Part shown: positions 40,273 through 48,251 of the stretch, piece by piece
Numbering within the stretch: position 1 is the stretch's first letter
Layout of the letters: each line of letters opens with the position of its first letter
Source of the DNA: Oscillospiraceae bacterium
GTDB lineage: Bacteria > Bacillota > Clostridia > Oscillospirales > Oscillospiraceae
Direction of reading: 5' to 3'
Assembly: GCA_017461445.1 (NCBI GenBank)
Contig: JAFTXW010000013.1
Span: 1-64,000, forward strand
DNA length: 64,000 nucleotides
Notes under the pieces: model-generated
Seen by the model: only the letters and a program-made list of their open reading frames with translations
What the model was told of the DNA's origin: nothing
The model's database searches: none
Made by a program: the position numbers and the translations under genes

Positions 40273-42261
40273 ATGAAAAAGCGCAAGCCCTATACCCATC
40301 CCCTCCTGCGCCGCCGCATCATCGGTCTGGCACTGGCCCTGTGGCTGGCGGCCATGGGCCTGCTGACCTGGGCCGTGGCGGGAGATATGTATATTCAGCT
40401 GGAAAACAAGCTGTACAGCTATGCCTGGAACCCGGTGGGGCGGACTTATGAGGAAGAGAGCCTTCCGGGAATGATGGAGCAGGAAACGCTGGATAATCTC
40501 AGCTCCCCCTACTATTTCGTGGATGTGGAGCAGGTGCTCCCCATCGTCCATGAGCAGCGGCTGCAAAATCACGTCGGGGATGACGACTGGCTCTGGGGGA
40601 AATGGGATCTGTTTTTCGGCACGGAATTTGGCGTGATCTATTATGATGAAAATGGGGAGCCCATGGTGCAGACCGGGAACTGGCTGACCTTCACCTATAC
40701 CCGTGACGAAAACTGGAATGCGGAAGATACCACCCCTTTGGGCTATGGATATGTGAATCTGGATGCCATTGAGGGCGGGCCGGAGGCCTTTGACCATATC
40801 ATGACGGATTACTACGACAGCGGCTTTAACGAGTTTTTCATGCCGGTGCTGCGGATGACGGGGTACTTTGAAGAGAACGAATTCCACCCCACGGTCATTG
40901 ACCGGGGCACCTACCTCTCCTTCCAGGGCTGGGTGGACGATCCGGCCAAGCTGGCAAAGCGGGACACCAAAAACCAGGTGGAATGGGAGACCCTGCTGAC
41001 GGCGGAGATCACTCAGGGGCAGGAATTGGAAACCATTTACACCTTCAACAACGGCGGTTACAACATCACCACCCACCCGGTAACCGTCAACGGCACGACC
41101 TTCGATTCCCTGGTGCAGCTGATGCACGCGGAATACCACTCCCTGCAGGAATATCTGGCCACCGGGGATTATGACCTGTATGTGAGCCACGAGAAGGAAA
41201 GCCTCTGGGACGCGGTGCTCCTCCAGCGGGCCAGCCACACGGATGCCTATGGCAAGTATACCCTTTTCGTCGCCGTCCACTGCAAGCCCATGCAGTATGC
41301 CGCCCTGCGGCTGATCCCCGTATACCTGGAGTCCTTCGCAGTGGTGGCGGTCTGCGTCTGGTGGATGCTGCGGGGTATCCGAAAGAATCTGACGAACCCA
41401 TTGGAGGAAATGGCCACCGCCGCCAACCTCGGCACCGCCGTCACCCCCTCATCCCGGTGGTCGGAGCCTGCAACGCTGGAAAACTGGCTGAACCAAAGCC
41501 GGGAGACCCTGACCCAGAACAAAACCGATATCCAGCAGCTGAAAACCTCCCTGGACTATGCCCATCACGCGGAAGAAAACCGCCGTCAGCTGGTGTCCAA
41601 CATTACCCACGAGCTGAAAACGCCCCTTGCCATCATCCACAGCTACGCCGAATGCCTGCAAGAGGGCATCGCTGAGGAAAAGCAGCAGCAGTATCTGAAC
41701 GTGATCCTGGAGGAAGCCGAGCGGATGGATGCCATGGTGCTGCAAATGCTGGATCTGTCCCGTCTGGAAGCGGGCAAGGTGCGGCTGGCGGCAGACCAGT
41801 TCTCCCTTCTGGAGCTGACCCGCTCCATCACCGACCGGCTGGGGCCCATGCTGGAAGCGAAAAACCTGACGCTCCGCTACGGTTTTGAGGAGGAGTTCCG
41901 CATCACCGCCGACGAGAGCCGCATAGGGCAGGCCATCACAAACCTCCTGAGCAATGCCCTGAAATATACCCCCGAGGGCGGGAATATCCGGGTGGATGTT
42001 TACCTCCACCGGGGCCGGGTCAACTTCCGGGTGGAGAACACCGCCCCCCACCTGTCCCCGGAGGCTCTGGAAAAGGTCTGGGACAGCTTCTACCGGGCTG
42101 ACCCTGCCCGCACCGAGCCGGGCACCGGCCTGGGCCTGACATTGGTGAAGACCATCATCGAGCTTCACAGCGGCACCTGCACTGTGCGCAACACCACCGC
42201 CACCGAAAAGGGTGTGAAGGAAACCGCGGTGGAATTTGGGTTCAGTCTTCCGTTGGGATAA
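40273..42261 (+). CDS. Sensor histidine kinase with large extracytoplasmic domain
   Basis: A 662-residue kinase. A first membrane helix at about 17-37 and a second near 350 frame an outer domain of around 300 residues with no family I recognise. Then come HAMP, the HisKA box NITHELKTPLAIIHSYAE with H446, and the HATPase (N box ITNLLSNALKYTPEGG, G box GTGLGLTLVKTI). The GGAGGTG site overlaps the regulator's end. The ligand is unknown. Confidence 0.93.
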   Translation: MKKRKPYTHPLLRRRIIGLALALWLAAMGLLTWAVAGDMYIQLENKLYSYAWNPVGRTYEEESLPGMMEQETLDNLSSPYYFVDVEQVLPIVHEQRLQNHVGDDDWLWGKWDLFFGTEFGVIYYDENGEPMVQTGNWLTFTYTRDENWNAEDTTPLGYGYVNLDAIEGGPEAFDHIMTDYYDSGFNEFFMPVLRMTGYFEENEFHPTVIDRGTYLSFQGWVDDPAKLAKRDTKNQVEWETLLTAEITQGQELETIYTFNNGGYNITTHPVTVNGTTFDSLVQLMHAEYHSLQEYLATGDYDLYVSHEKESLWDAVLLQRASHTDAYGKYTLFVAVHCKPMQYAALRLIPVYLESFAVVAVCVWWMLRGIRKNLTNPLEEMATAANLGTAVTPSSRWSEPATLENWLNQSRETLTQNKTDIQQLKTSLDYAHHAEENRRQLVSNITHELKTPLAIIHSYAECLQEGIAEEKQQQYLNVILEEAERMDAMVLQMLDLSRLEAGKVRLAADQFSLLELTRSITDRLGPMLEAKNLTLRYGFEEEFRITADESRIGQAITNLLSNALKYTPEGGNIRVDVYLHRGRVNFRVENTAPHLSPEALEKVWDSFYRADPARTEPGTGLGLTLVKTIIELHSGTCTVRNTTATEKGVKETAVEFGFSLPLG

Positions 42262-42274
42262 AACAATTACTCAC

Positions 42275-42302
42275 GCAGGGCAGGGGCATTTCCCTGCCCT
42301 GC
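42275..42302 (+). terminator. Terminator of the two-component operon
   Basis: GCAGGGCAGGG and CCCTGCCCTGC pair over a six-base loop; GATTCCATTTTTT follows. Confidence 0.8.
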
Positions 42303-42362
42303 GATTCCATTTTTTAGGATTTTTTCTCAACAAATCCAATATGGCGCATTATCTATGTGCGC

Positions 42363-42388
42363 GGTATAATCTCCCCAGAAGCTTCTAA
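42363..42388 (+). promoter_or_regulatory. -10 and palindromic operator of the 42411 XRE gene
   Basis: TATAAT at 42365-42370 is followed by the palindrome AGAAGCTTCT at 42377-42386. The whole block matches the promoter of the XRE gene at 31190-32113 apart from one or two positions. The -35 region is poor, which fits a controlled promoter. Confidence 0.6.
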
Positions 42389-42410
42389 TCTATCTTAAGG
42401 AGACGATACT

Positions 42411-43175
42411 ATGAAACACAGCATTGGCGAAACTCTCAGGCAGCTGCGGCTGCAAAAAGGACTGACCCAGGAGCAGTTGGCGGAGGTCTTCGGGGTCTCT
42501 GCCCAAGCAGTAAGCCGTTGGGAGAATGATACCTCCTACCCGGACATCACTCTTCTTCCGGGGCTTGCCATGTTCTACAACACCTCTGTGGATGCCATCG
42601 TTGGTATGGATGAAATCCGGAAGGAAGAAACCTTACGAAAAATCCATAGCGAAATCAACCGTCTTGTCACCATCGGTCATACGGAGGAAGCCGTAACCTT
42701 GATCCGGGAAAGCCTGAAAACCTACCCCAGCGACAGCGGTCTGCTCATGTCCCTGGGCGAGACCCTAGCCCATCAGGCAGACCCCTCCGCTGCAAAGGAA
42801 GCGATCTCCATCGGTGAGCGTGTGATGGCAGACCCAACTGTCAATATGAAAGCCAAGAGTACCACCGCTGCCAACCTGCTGTTCCTGTACCGCAGGACTG
42901 GGGCAGAGGACAAGGCCGTGGCTCTGGTTCGCTCCCTGCCCCACATCTGGGAAAGCCGGGAGATTCTGATACCGGAGCTTTCGCAGGACGAGGCCTACCG
43001 AAAAGCCCTCCAGGAATGCGTTATCAAGGCACTGGTCTTCCTGTGCAATAAAATCGACGCAGTTCCTGTCCGTGATCCGTTCAAGGCCCCGGAATACATC
43101 CAGCTGGGTGTGGATTTCACCCCGGTGAAGTCCACAGACGAAATGTTGGAACAAATCCGTACCTTTCTGAGCTGA
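42411..43175 (+). CDS. XRE-family regulator with helical C-terminus
   Basis: A 254-residue DNA-binding protein with HTH QKGLTQEQLAEVFGVSAQ and RWENDTSYPD, very like the first 60 residues of the 31190-32113 protein. The C-terminal part is TPR-like (EAVTLIRESLKTYPSDSG). It shares the operator-like block described above with that gene. Target unknown. Confidence 0.9.
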   Translation: MKHSIGETLRQLRLQKGLTQEQLAEVFGVSAQAVSRWENDTSYPDITLLPGLAMFYNTSVDAIVGMDEIRKEETLRKIHSEINRLVTIGHTEEAVTLIRESLKTYPSDSGLLMSLGETLAHQADPSAAKEAISIGERVMADPTVNMKAKSTTAANLLFLYRRTGAEDKAVALVRSLPHIWESREILIPELSQDEAYRKALQECVIKALVFLCNKIDAVPVRDPFKAPEYIQLGVDFTPVKSTDEMLEQIRTFLS

Positions 43176-43181
43176 TCGCTC

Positions 43182-43216
43182 AAATCCCGGTTCCTCTTGG
43201 GAGGTTCCGGGATTTT
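43182..43216 (+). terminator. Terminator of the 42411 XRE gene
   Basis: AAATCCCGG and CCGGGATTT with an inner CCTC/GAGG stem, followed by TCTCTTG. Confidence 0.75.
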
Positions 43217-43219
43217 CTC

Positions 43220-43248
43220 TTGCTTGTTTCCGGGAAATCCTGTACAAT
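43220..43248 (+). promoter_or_regulatory. Promoter of the PHP-domain gene
   Basis: TTGCTT at 43220-43225 and TACAAT at 43243-43248, 17 bases apart. Confidence 0.55.
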
Positions 43249-43277
43249 AGAGCAAAAGATGACAGGAGGAAACGCCT

Positions 43278-44000
43278 ATGGGATATCTTTATGAAACACA
43301 CTGCCATTCCAGCCAATGCAGCCTGTGCGCCATCAGCACAGCCCAGGAGCTGGTGCGCGCTTACTGCATCAAAGGCTACGCGGGGCTGGTGCTGACAGAC
43401 CATTTTATCTGGGGCAACACCGCTGTGCCCCGGCATCTGCCCTGGGAGGAACGGATGCGGCGGTATTACCGGGCCTATCTGGACGCGAAGGAAGCGGCGG
43501 CAGGGCTGGACTTTGACGTGATCTTCGGCTTTGAGCACGCCTACGGCGACGGGAAGGAGGTACTGGTCTACGGCGTGGAACTGGACTTTCTGCTGGTGAA
43601 CCCGGACATCCCGAAACTAAATCTGGACCAGTTCGTGGAGCGCATCCACGAGGCCGGGGGTATCGTCATTCAGGCCCATCCCTACCGGAACCGCAGCTAT
43701 GTGAACATGGCGGTCGGCCCCCGCGCTGACATCGTGGACGGCATCGAGGTCTACAACGCCGGAAATAAGCCGGGCGAGGATGCCCAGGCCCTGCATTTGG
43801 CCTGGGAAAAGGACTACATCATCACCTGCGGCGGCGATGTCCACTGGGCCCAGGATGAGCGTATCGGCAGCGCGGGCGTGCTCCTTCCCCACCGGGTAGC
43901 GACCAGCAAGGAATTCGCCCACGCCCTGAAACGCCGGGAGCATGGGTTCCTGGTGAAGGGGAAGCGGCTTGGAAGTGTAACGGAGGCTGACTTAGACTGA
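43278..44000 (+). CDS. PHP-domain phosphoesterase
   Basis: A 240-residue metal-dependent hydrolase with metal motif YETHCHS (H7, H9), LVLTDHF, HEAGGIVIQAHPYR and CGGDVHW. The fold is that of histidinol-phosphatase and polymerase PHP domains, here free-standing. Substrate unknown. Confidence 0.88.
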   Translation: MGYLYETHCHSSQCSLCAISTAQELVRAYCIKGYAGLVLTDHFIWGNTAVPRHLPWEERMRRYYRAYLDAKEAAAGLDFDVIFGFEHAYGDGKEVLVYGVELDFLLVNPDIPKLNLDQFVERIHEAGGIVIQAHPYRNRSYVNMAVGPRADIVDGIEVYNAGNKPGEDAQALHLAWEKDYIITCGGDVHWAQDERIGSAGVLLPHRVATSKEFAHALKRREHGFLVKGKRLGSVTEADLD

Positions 44001-44018
44001 CCACATGGAGGTGCTTTT

Positions 44019-45116
44019 ATGTTTTTAGAGCTTACCAATGAGCAGCGCAAATGCTTCGGACTGCATCCTGTAGAGGAACATTGGAAACGTATAAAGATCA
44101 AAGCCAGCCCCTATGATCATTTTGAGACCTATGTCTACATAGATAATTGCATCATCAAAAAGAGCGTCATGTGCGGCAATAATTTTTTCAATGAATCCGA
44201 ACTGGAAGAACTCCTTTCTGAAGATCTGAAATATCTCCTCCCCAAAACTGCAAAGGGAAAGCCCGCTTTGCTATCATCCTCCACGCTGCGCAAGCGGAAG
44301 GCTGCGGGCATGATGTTCGCTTACCATAACGGATATATCAGCCTGTCAAACTGCAATACGCAGCGTGACTATTACATTTCTTCCTATGAGCGTCCCGAAG
44401 TCAACAGCTTAGAGGACTTCAGTGACTGGGTTTCCCGGTGGTGCGAAGAAACAACGCAGGAGGATTTAGAGGATGTTGCCCGGTTCGCACAGCAGGAGCG
44501 AAAGCACGTCAAATTTAGGGAAGGCGATGTGTTCCGCTTTAAGCTGAACCGCAGGCTGTACGGGTATGGCAGGATTATTTTGGACTATTCCAAAATGCGA
44601 AAAAACAAAGAGCCATTCTGGGATATTCTAATGACTAAACCGCTTGTATGCAGTGCCTACCACATCCTGACGGAACGAAAAGATATCCGCATTCAAGATT
44701 TGGAACATCTACGTTCCACACCTTCTACATTCATTGCGGATAATAATCTTTTCTATGGGGAGTACGAAATCATCGGCAACATTCCCGTTCGGGAGACAGA
44801 GGATTATCCCATTATGTACGGAAGAAGCATCCATGTTGGCGAAACGGCAGTTGTATTTCAATGTGGAAAGCTGTACCGCCGGATTGAAAACGGCCAAACG
44901 CTATATCCCAATTTTACCAATAATGGTATTGGATTCCTGATGAATACCAAGATACCAGTTTTACAACAATGCATTGCAGAAAACTCCAATATGCCTTATT
45001 GGAACCAACATCGTTGGGCCCCAGTTAATCACGATCTTCGCAATCCAAAATTTCGTAAAGAGCTTGAGGAAATCTGCGCACAGTTCGGTATTTCCCCCTC
45101 CCAGTTGGATCTATAA
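44019..45116 (+). CDS. Protein with Imm26-like immunity domain
   Basis: A 365-residue protein. From about residue 165 the sequence VKFREGDVFRFKLNRRLYGYG matches the start of the Imm26-type immunity domain (bacterial polymorphic toxin immunity families), quoted here in part. The N-terminal 150 residues are unfamiliar. No toxin gene is adjacent. It is AT-richer than the flanking genes, so it looks acquired. GGAGGTG precedes the start. Confidence 0.7.
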   Translation: MFLELTNEQRKCFGLHPVEEHWKRIKIKASPYDHFETYVYIDNCIIKKSVMCGNNFFNESELEELLSEDLKYLLPKTAKGKPALLSSSTLRKRKAAGMMFAYHNGYISLSNCNTQRDYYISSYERPEVNSLEDFSDWVSRWCEETTQEDLEDVARFAQQERKHVKFREGDVFRFKLNRRLYGYGRIILDYSKMRKNKEPFWDILMTKPLVCSAYHILTERKDIRIQDLEHLRSTPSTFIADNNLFYGEYEIIGNIPVRETEDYPIMYGRSIHVGETAVVFQCGKLYRRIENGQTLYPNFTNNGIGFLMNTKIPVLQQCIAENSNMPYWNQHRWAPVNHDLRNPKFRKELEEICAQFGISPSQLDL

Positions 45117-45193
45117 CCGGTGTGATTGTTAGTTTTGTGTATTTGCACCAAAGCCATTTGATTTTCAGCCAGAAACATTTTCATCAAAGGGTA

Positions 45194-45222
45194 TTGACCC
45201 GGGGCGGCAGGAGTGCTAAAAT
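45194..45222 (+). promoter_or_regulatory. ilvE promoter
   Basis: TTGACC at 45194-45199 and TAAAAT at 45217-45222, 17 bases apart. The short leader contains no T-box, so ilvE is controlled separately from the main operon. Confidence 0.65.
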
Positions 45223-45254
45223 AGGTGAAATTACAAAACCAACGAGGTGTTACT

Positions 45255-46265
45255 ATGGAAAGAAAGAATATCGACTGGGGTAATCTCGGTTTCGGCTATG
45301 TGCAGACGGATTGGCGGTATGTTGCCAACTTTAAGAACGGCCAGTGGGAAGAAGGCGGCCTGACTGCGGACGCCAACATCACCATGAACGAATGCGCCTG
45401 CGTGCTGCAGTATGCCCAGACCTGCTTCGAGGGTCTGAAGGCCTACACCACCGTAGACGGCAAAATCGTCTGCTTCCGCCCCGACCTGAACGCCGCCCGT
45501 ATGGCAGATTCCTGCCGCCGGATGAAGATGCCCGTGTTCCCCGAGGAGAAGTTCGTGGAGGCCGTCATTGAAACCGTCCGCGCCAACGCCCAGTGGGTGC
45601 CCCCCTACGGCTCCGGTGCTTCCCTGTATCTGCGTCCCTTCATGTTTGGCAGTGATTCCATCATCGGCGTGAAGCCCGCCAACGAGTTCCAGTTCCGTAT
45701 CTTCGCCACCCCCGTTGGCCCCTACTTCAAGGGCGGCGTAAAGCCCCTGACCGTCCGTATCTCCGATCTGGACCGGGCAGCCCCCCGTGGTACCGGCCAC
45801 ATCAAGGCAGGCCTGAACTATGCCATGAGCCTGTACAACATCGTGGATGCCCATGAACAGGGTTACGACGAGAACGTCTATGTGGACTCCGCCACCCGGA
45901 CTCACATCGAGGAGACCGGTGGTGCCAACATCATTTTTATCAAGGGCAACACCCTTGTTACCCCCAAGTCTGACACCATCCTGCCCTCCATCACCCGCCG
46001 CTCCCTGCTGCAGGTGGCAAAGGATTACTTGGGCATGGAGGTTGAGGAGCGTGAGGTTTTGCTCTCCGAGATCGACCAGTTTACCGAGTGCGGCCTCTGC
46101 GGCACCGCAGCCGTCATCTCCCCCGTGGGCAAGATCGTGGATCACGGCAAGGATATTTCGTATGCCGGCATGGGCCCCGTCATCCAGAAGCTATACGATA
46201 CCCTCCGGGGCATCCAGATGGGCCAGATTGAAGGCCCCGCAGGCTGGATCCAGGAGATCTGCTGA
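45255..46265 (+). CDS. ilvE: Branched-chain amino acid aminotransferase
   Basis: A fold-type IV PLP enzyme of 336 residues that makes Leu, Ile and Val from their keto acids. GHIKAGLNYAMS holds the PLP lysine and SGASLYLRPF and RTHIEETGGANI are family motifs. ATG 45255 follows GAGGTG; an in-frame start at 45225 precedes the ribosome site. It sits directly upstream of the T-box-controlled pathway operon. Confidence 0.95.
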   Translation: MERKNIDWGNLGFGYVQTDWRYVANFKNGQWEEGGLTADANITMNECACVLQYAQTCFEGLKAYTTVDGKIVCFRPDLNAARMADSCRRMKMPVFPEEKFVEAVIETVRANAQWVPPYGSGASLYLRPFMFGSDSIIGVKPANEFQFRIFATPVGPYFKGGVKPLTVRISDLDRAAPRGTGHIKAGLNYAMSLYNIVDAHEQGYDENVYVDSATRTHIEETGGANIIFIKGNTLVTPKSDTILPSITRRSLLQVAKDYLGMEVEEREVLLSEIDQFTECGLCGTAAVISPVGKIVDHGKDISYAGMGPVIQKLYDTLRGIQMGQIEGPAGWIQEIC

Positions 46266-46308
46266 CGGTATTCGCGTCCCGCAGCGAAAGACTTTTGTTT
46301 TTCCGTGC

Positions 46309-46337
46309 TTGACACAAGCGGGAAGTCATGCTATAAT
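46309..46337 (+). promoter_or_regulatory. Promoter of the branched-chain operon
   Basis: Consensus TTGACA at 46309-46314 and TATAAT at 46332-46337, 17 bases apart, directly ahead of the T-box leader. Confidence 0.85.
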
Positions 46338-46344
46338 TTCGGCA

Positions 46345-46620
46345 ATTGAAAAAGAGAACGCAACGAAGAGGAAAAAGCGGTTTATGGACGGATGGCAGAG
46401 AACCGGCGGATGGTGTGAGCCGGCGAAGTCGAAACCGTATACTGGCCTCGGAGCGGCCGATCCGAAAGAGAATGAGTAGGACGGACGGAGCCCGACCGAT
46501 ACAGCGGGGCGTGATTGTCAGATCACAGTGAGTGGCCGCGTTTGCGGCAAAAAGAGTGGTACCGCAAGGTTTTTATCGCCATAAAAGCCCTGTCTCTTTG
46601 TCTAAGAGACAGGGCTATAT
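46345..46620 (+). promoter_or_regulatory. T-box riboswitch upstream of ilvA, probably tRNA-Leu specific
   Basis: Stem I has AGAGAA and a distal GGATGGTGTGA hairpin, the T-box AGAGTGGTACCGC is at 46553-46565, and the terminator AGCCCTGTCTCTT / AAGAGACAGGGCT is at 46586-46616. In the ileS leader the specifier ATC lies one base before CCTC; the same offset here gives CTG (Leu) at 46442-46444, followed by G. Leu control fits an ilv-leu operon. ATA or ACT in other registers is less likely. The whole 46266-46652 gap is promoter plus this leader. Confidence 0.85.
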
Positions 46621-46652
46621 TTATACATAAATCGGAAGGACGAACGACACAT

Positions 46653-47849
46653 ATGCTGACTATCGATAGAGTTTTCCACGCATCCGTGGTTCTCAAAGAC
46701 ATCATCCGCCCCACCCCTCTTGCAAAGGCCTATGGCATCGCCCCGGACTGCCAGCTGTACTTAAAGCCCGAAAATCTGCAGAACACCGGCTCCTTCAAGC
46801 TGCGCGGCTCCGGCTACAAAATCGCCATGCTGAGCGACGAGGAAAAAGCCAAGGGCGTAATCGCCTGCTCCGCCGGAAACCACGCCCAGGGTGTGGCCCT
46901 GGCCGCTTCCAAATGCGGTATCTCCTCCCTGATTTGCCTGCCGGATACCGCCCCCATCTCCAAGATCGAGGCCACCAAGGCCTACGGTGCCCAGGTGTGT
47001 CTGGTAGAAGGCTGCTACGACGATGCCTACAACAAGGCTCTGGAACTGAAGGAGGAGCACAGCTACACCTTCGTCCATCCCTTTGACGACGAGAATGTCA
47101 TTGCGGGACAGGGCACCATCGGTCTGGAGATCGTCAACGCACTGGACGACATCGACGCGGTCATCGTCCCCATCGGCGGCGGCGGACTGATCTCCGGCGT
47201 GGCCTACGCCATCAAGTCCATCCGCCCCAGCATCAAGGTCTACGGCGTTCAGGCGGCAGGTGCCCCCAGTATGTACAACTCCGTCAAGACCGGCCATATC
47301 CAGCAGTTGGAAAGCGTGTCCACCATTGCCGACGGCATTTCCGTGAAAAAGCCCGGCGACATCACCTTCGACATGGTCAGCAAATATGTGGACGACATTG
47401 CCCTGGTAACGGAGGATGAAATTTCCTCCGCCATTCTGGCCCTGATTGAAAAGCAGAAGATGATTGCCGAGGGCGCAGGCGCGGTGTCTGTGGCAGCGGC
47501 CATGTTCAATAAGTTTCCCATCCAGGGCAAGAAGGTGGTCAGCCTGATCTCCGGCGGCAATATCGACGTGACCAGCCTGTCCCGGGTTATCGAGCGGGGC
47601 CTGATGAAGTCCGGCCGGATCAGTAATCTGCTGATCGAGCTGGCAGACAAGCCCGGCCAGCTGAAGGATGTGTCCCGGATCATCGCAGACTGCGGCGGTA
47701 ACGTCACCGGCGTCCACTACGAGCGGGGTGCCACCAAGAGCGTCAACGGCTGCTTCCTGCGAATCAACATGGAAACCCGAAATTACGACCATGTGGAAGA
47801 AATCATTCAGGCCCTTCAGAACGAAGGCTTCAAGATCGTGGAAAAATAA
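46653..47849 (+). CDS. ilvA: Threonine ammonia-lyase (threonine dehydratase)
   Basis: IlvA deaminates threonine to 2-oxobutanoate for isoleucine synthesis. The 398-residue PLP enzyme has K49 in NTGSFKLRG, the phosphate loop PIGGGGLISG and a single C-terminal ACT domain (about 325-398). The short form with one ACT resembles catabolic-type enzymes, but its place heading the operon argues for biosynthesis. The ribosome site GGAAGGA is rather far (about 12 bases) from ATG 46653. Confidence 0.94.
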   Translation: MLTIDRVFHASVVLKDIIRPTPLAKAYGIAPDCQLYLKPENLQNTGSFKLRGSGYKIAMLSDEEKAKGVIACSAGNHAQGVALAASKCGISSLICLPDTAPISKIEATKAYGAQVCLVEGCYDDAYNKALELKEEHSYTFVHPFDDENVIAGQGTIGLEIVNALDDIDAVIVPIGGGGLISGVAYAIKSIRPSIKVYGVQAAGAPSMYNSVKTGHIQQLESVSTIADGISVKKPGDITFDMVSKYVDDIALVTEDEISSAILALIEKQKMIAEGAGAVSVAAAMFNKFPIQGKKVVSLISGGNIDVTSLSRVIERGLMKSGRISNLLIELADKPGQLKDVSRIIADCGGNVTGVHYERGATKSVNGCFLRINMETRNYDHVEEIIQALQNEGFKIVEK

Positions 47850-47860
47850 GGAGAATAAAA

Positions 47861-48232
47861 ATGGAAGTTATCTACACCCCCAACGCCCCTGAGGCCATCG
47901 GCCCCTACTCCCAGGCCATGAAGGTTGGAAACCTGGTCTTTACCTCCGGCCAGATCCCCATTAACCCCGCCACCGGCAGCATTGAGGCCGTGACGATTGA
48001 GGAGCAGACCGAGCAGGTCTGCAAGAACATCTCCGCCGTGCTGACCGCCGCAGGCAGCTCCCTGGAAAAGGTAGTCAAAACCGTCTGCTTCCTGAGCAAT
48101 ATGGACGATTTCGCCGCTTTTAACGGCGTATACGCGAAATACTTCACCGGCAAGCCCGCCCGCTCCTGCGTGGCTGTCAAGACCCTGCCCAAAAACGTAT
48201 TGGTAGAGGTCGATACCGTAGCAGAAATCTGA
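47861..48232 (+). CDS. ridA: RidA family 2-iminobutanoate/2-iminopropanoate deaminase
   Basis: A 123-residue enzyme that hydrolyses the reactive enamine/imine released by IlvA, protecting PLP enzymes such as IlvE. The family motifs IGPYSQAMKVGNLVF and RSCVAVKTLPKN carry the conserved arginine. It starts 11 bases after ilvA, a direct functional pairing. Confidence 0.95.
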   Translation: MEVIYTPNAPEAIGPYSQAMKVGNLVFTSGQIPINPATGSIEAVTIEEQTEQVCKNISAVLTAAGSSLEKVVKTVCFLSNMDDFAAFNGVYAKYFTGKPARSCVAVKTLPKNVLVEVDTVAEI

Positions 48233-48251
48233 TTGAAAGGACGATACAGCA

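Noticed and set aside
46436-46444. ATA (Ile) or ACT (Thr) as specifier in the ilvA T-box
   Set aside because: In the ileS leader the specifier lies one base before CCTC; that offset gives CTG here. ATA would also be followed by a pyrimidine, and a Thr specifier would be odd for a threonine-consuming enzyme.
46346-46531. Small gene inside the ilvA leader
   Set aside because: The frame lies wholly within Stem I and the linker of the T-box and has no ribosome site.
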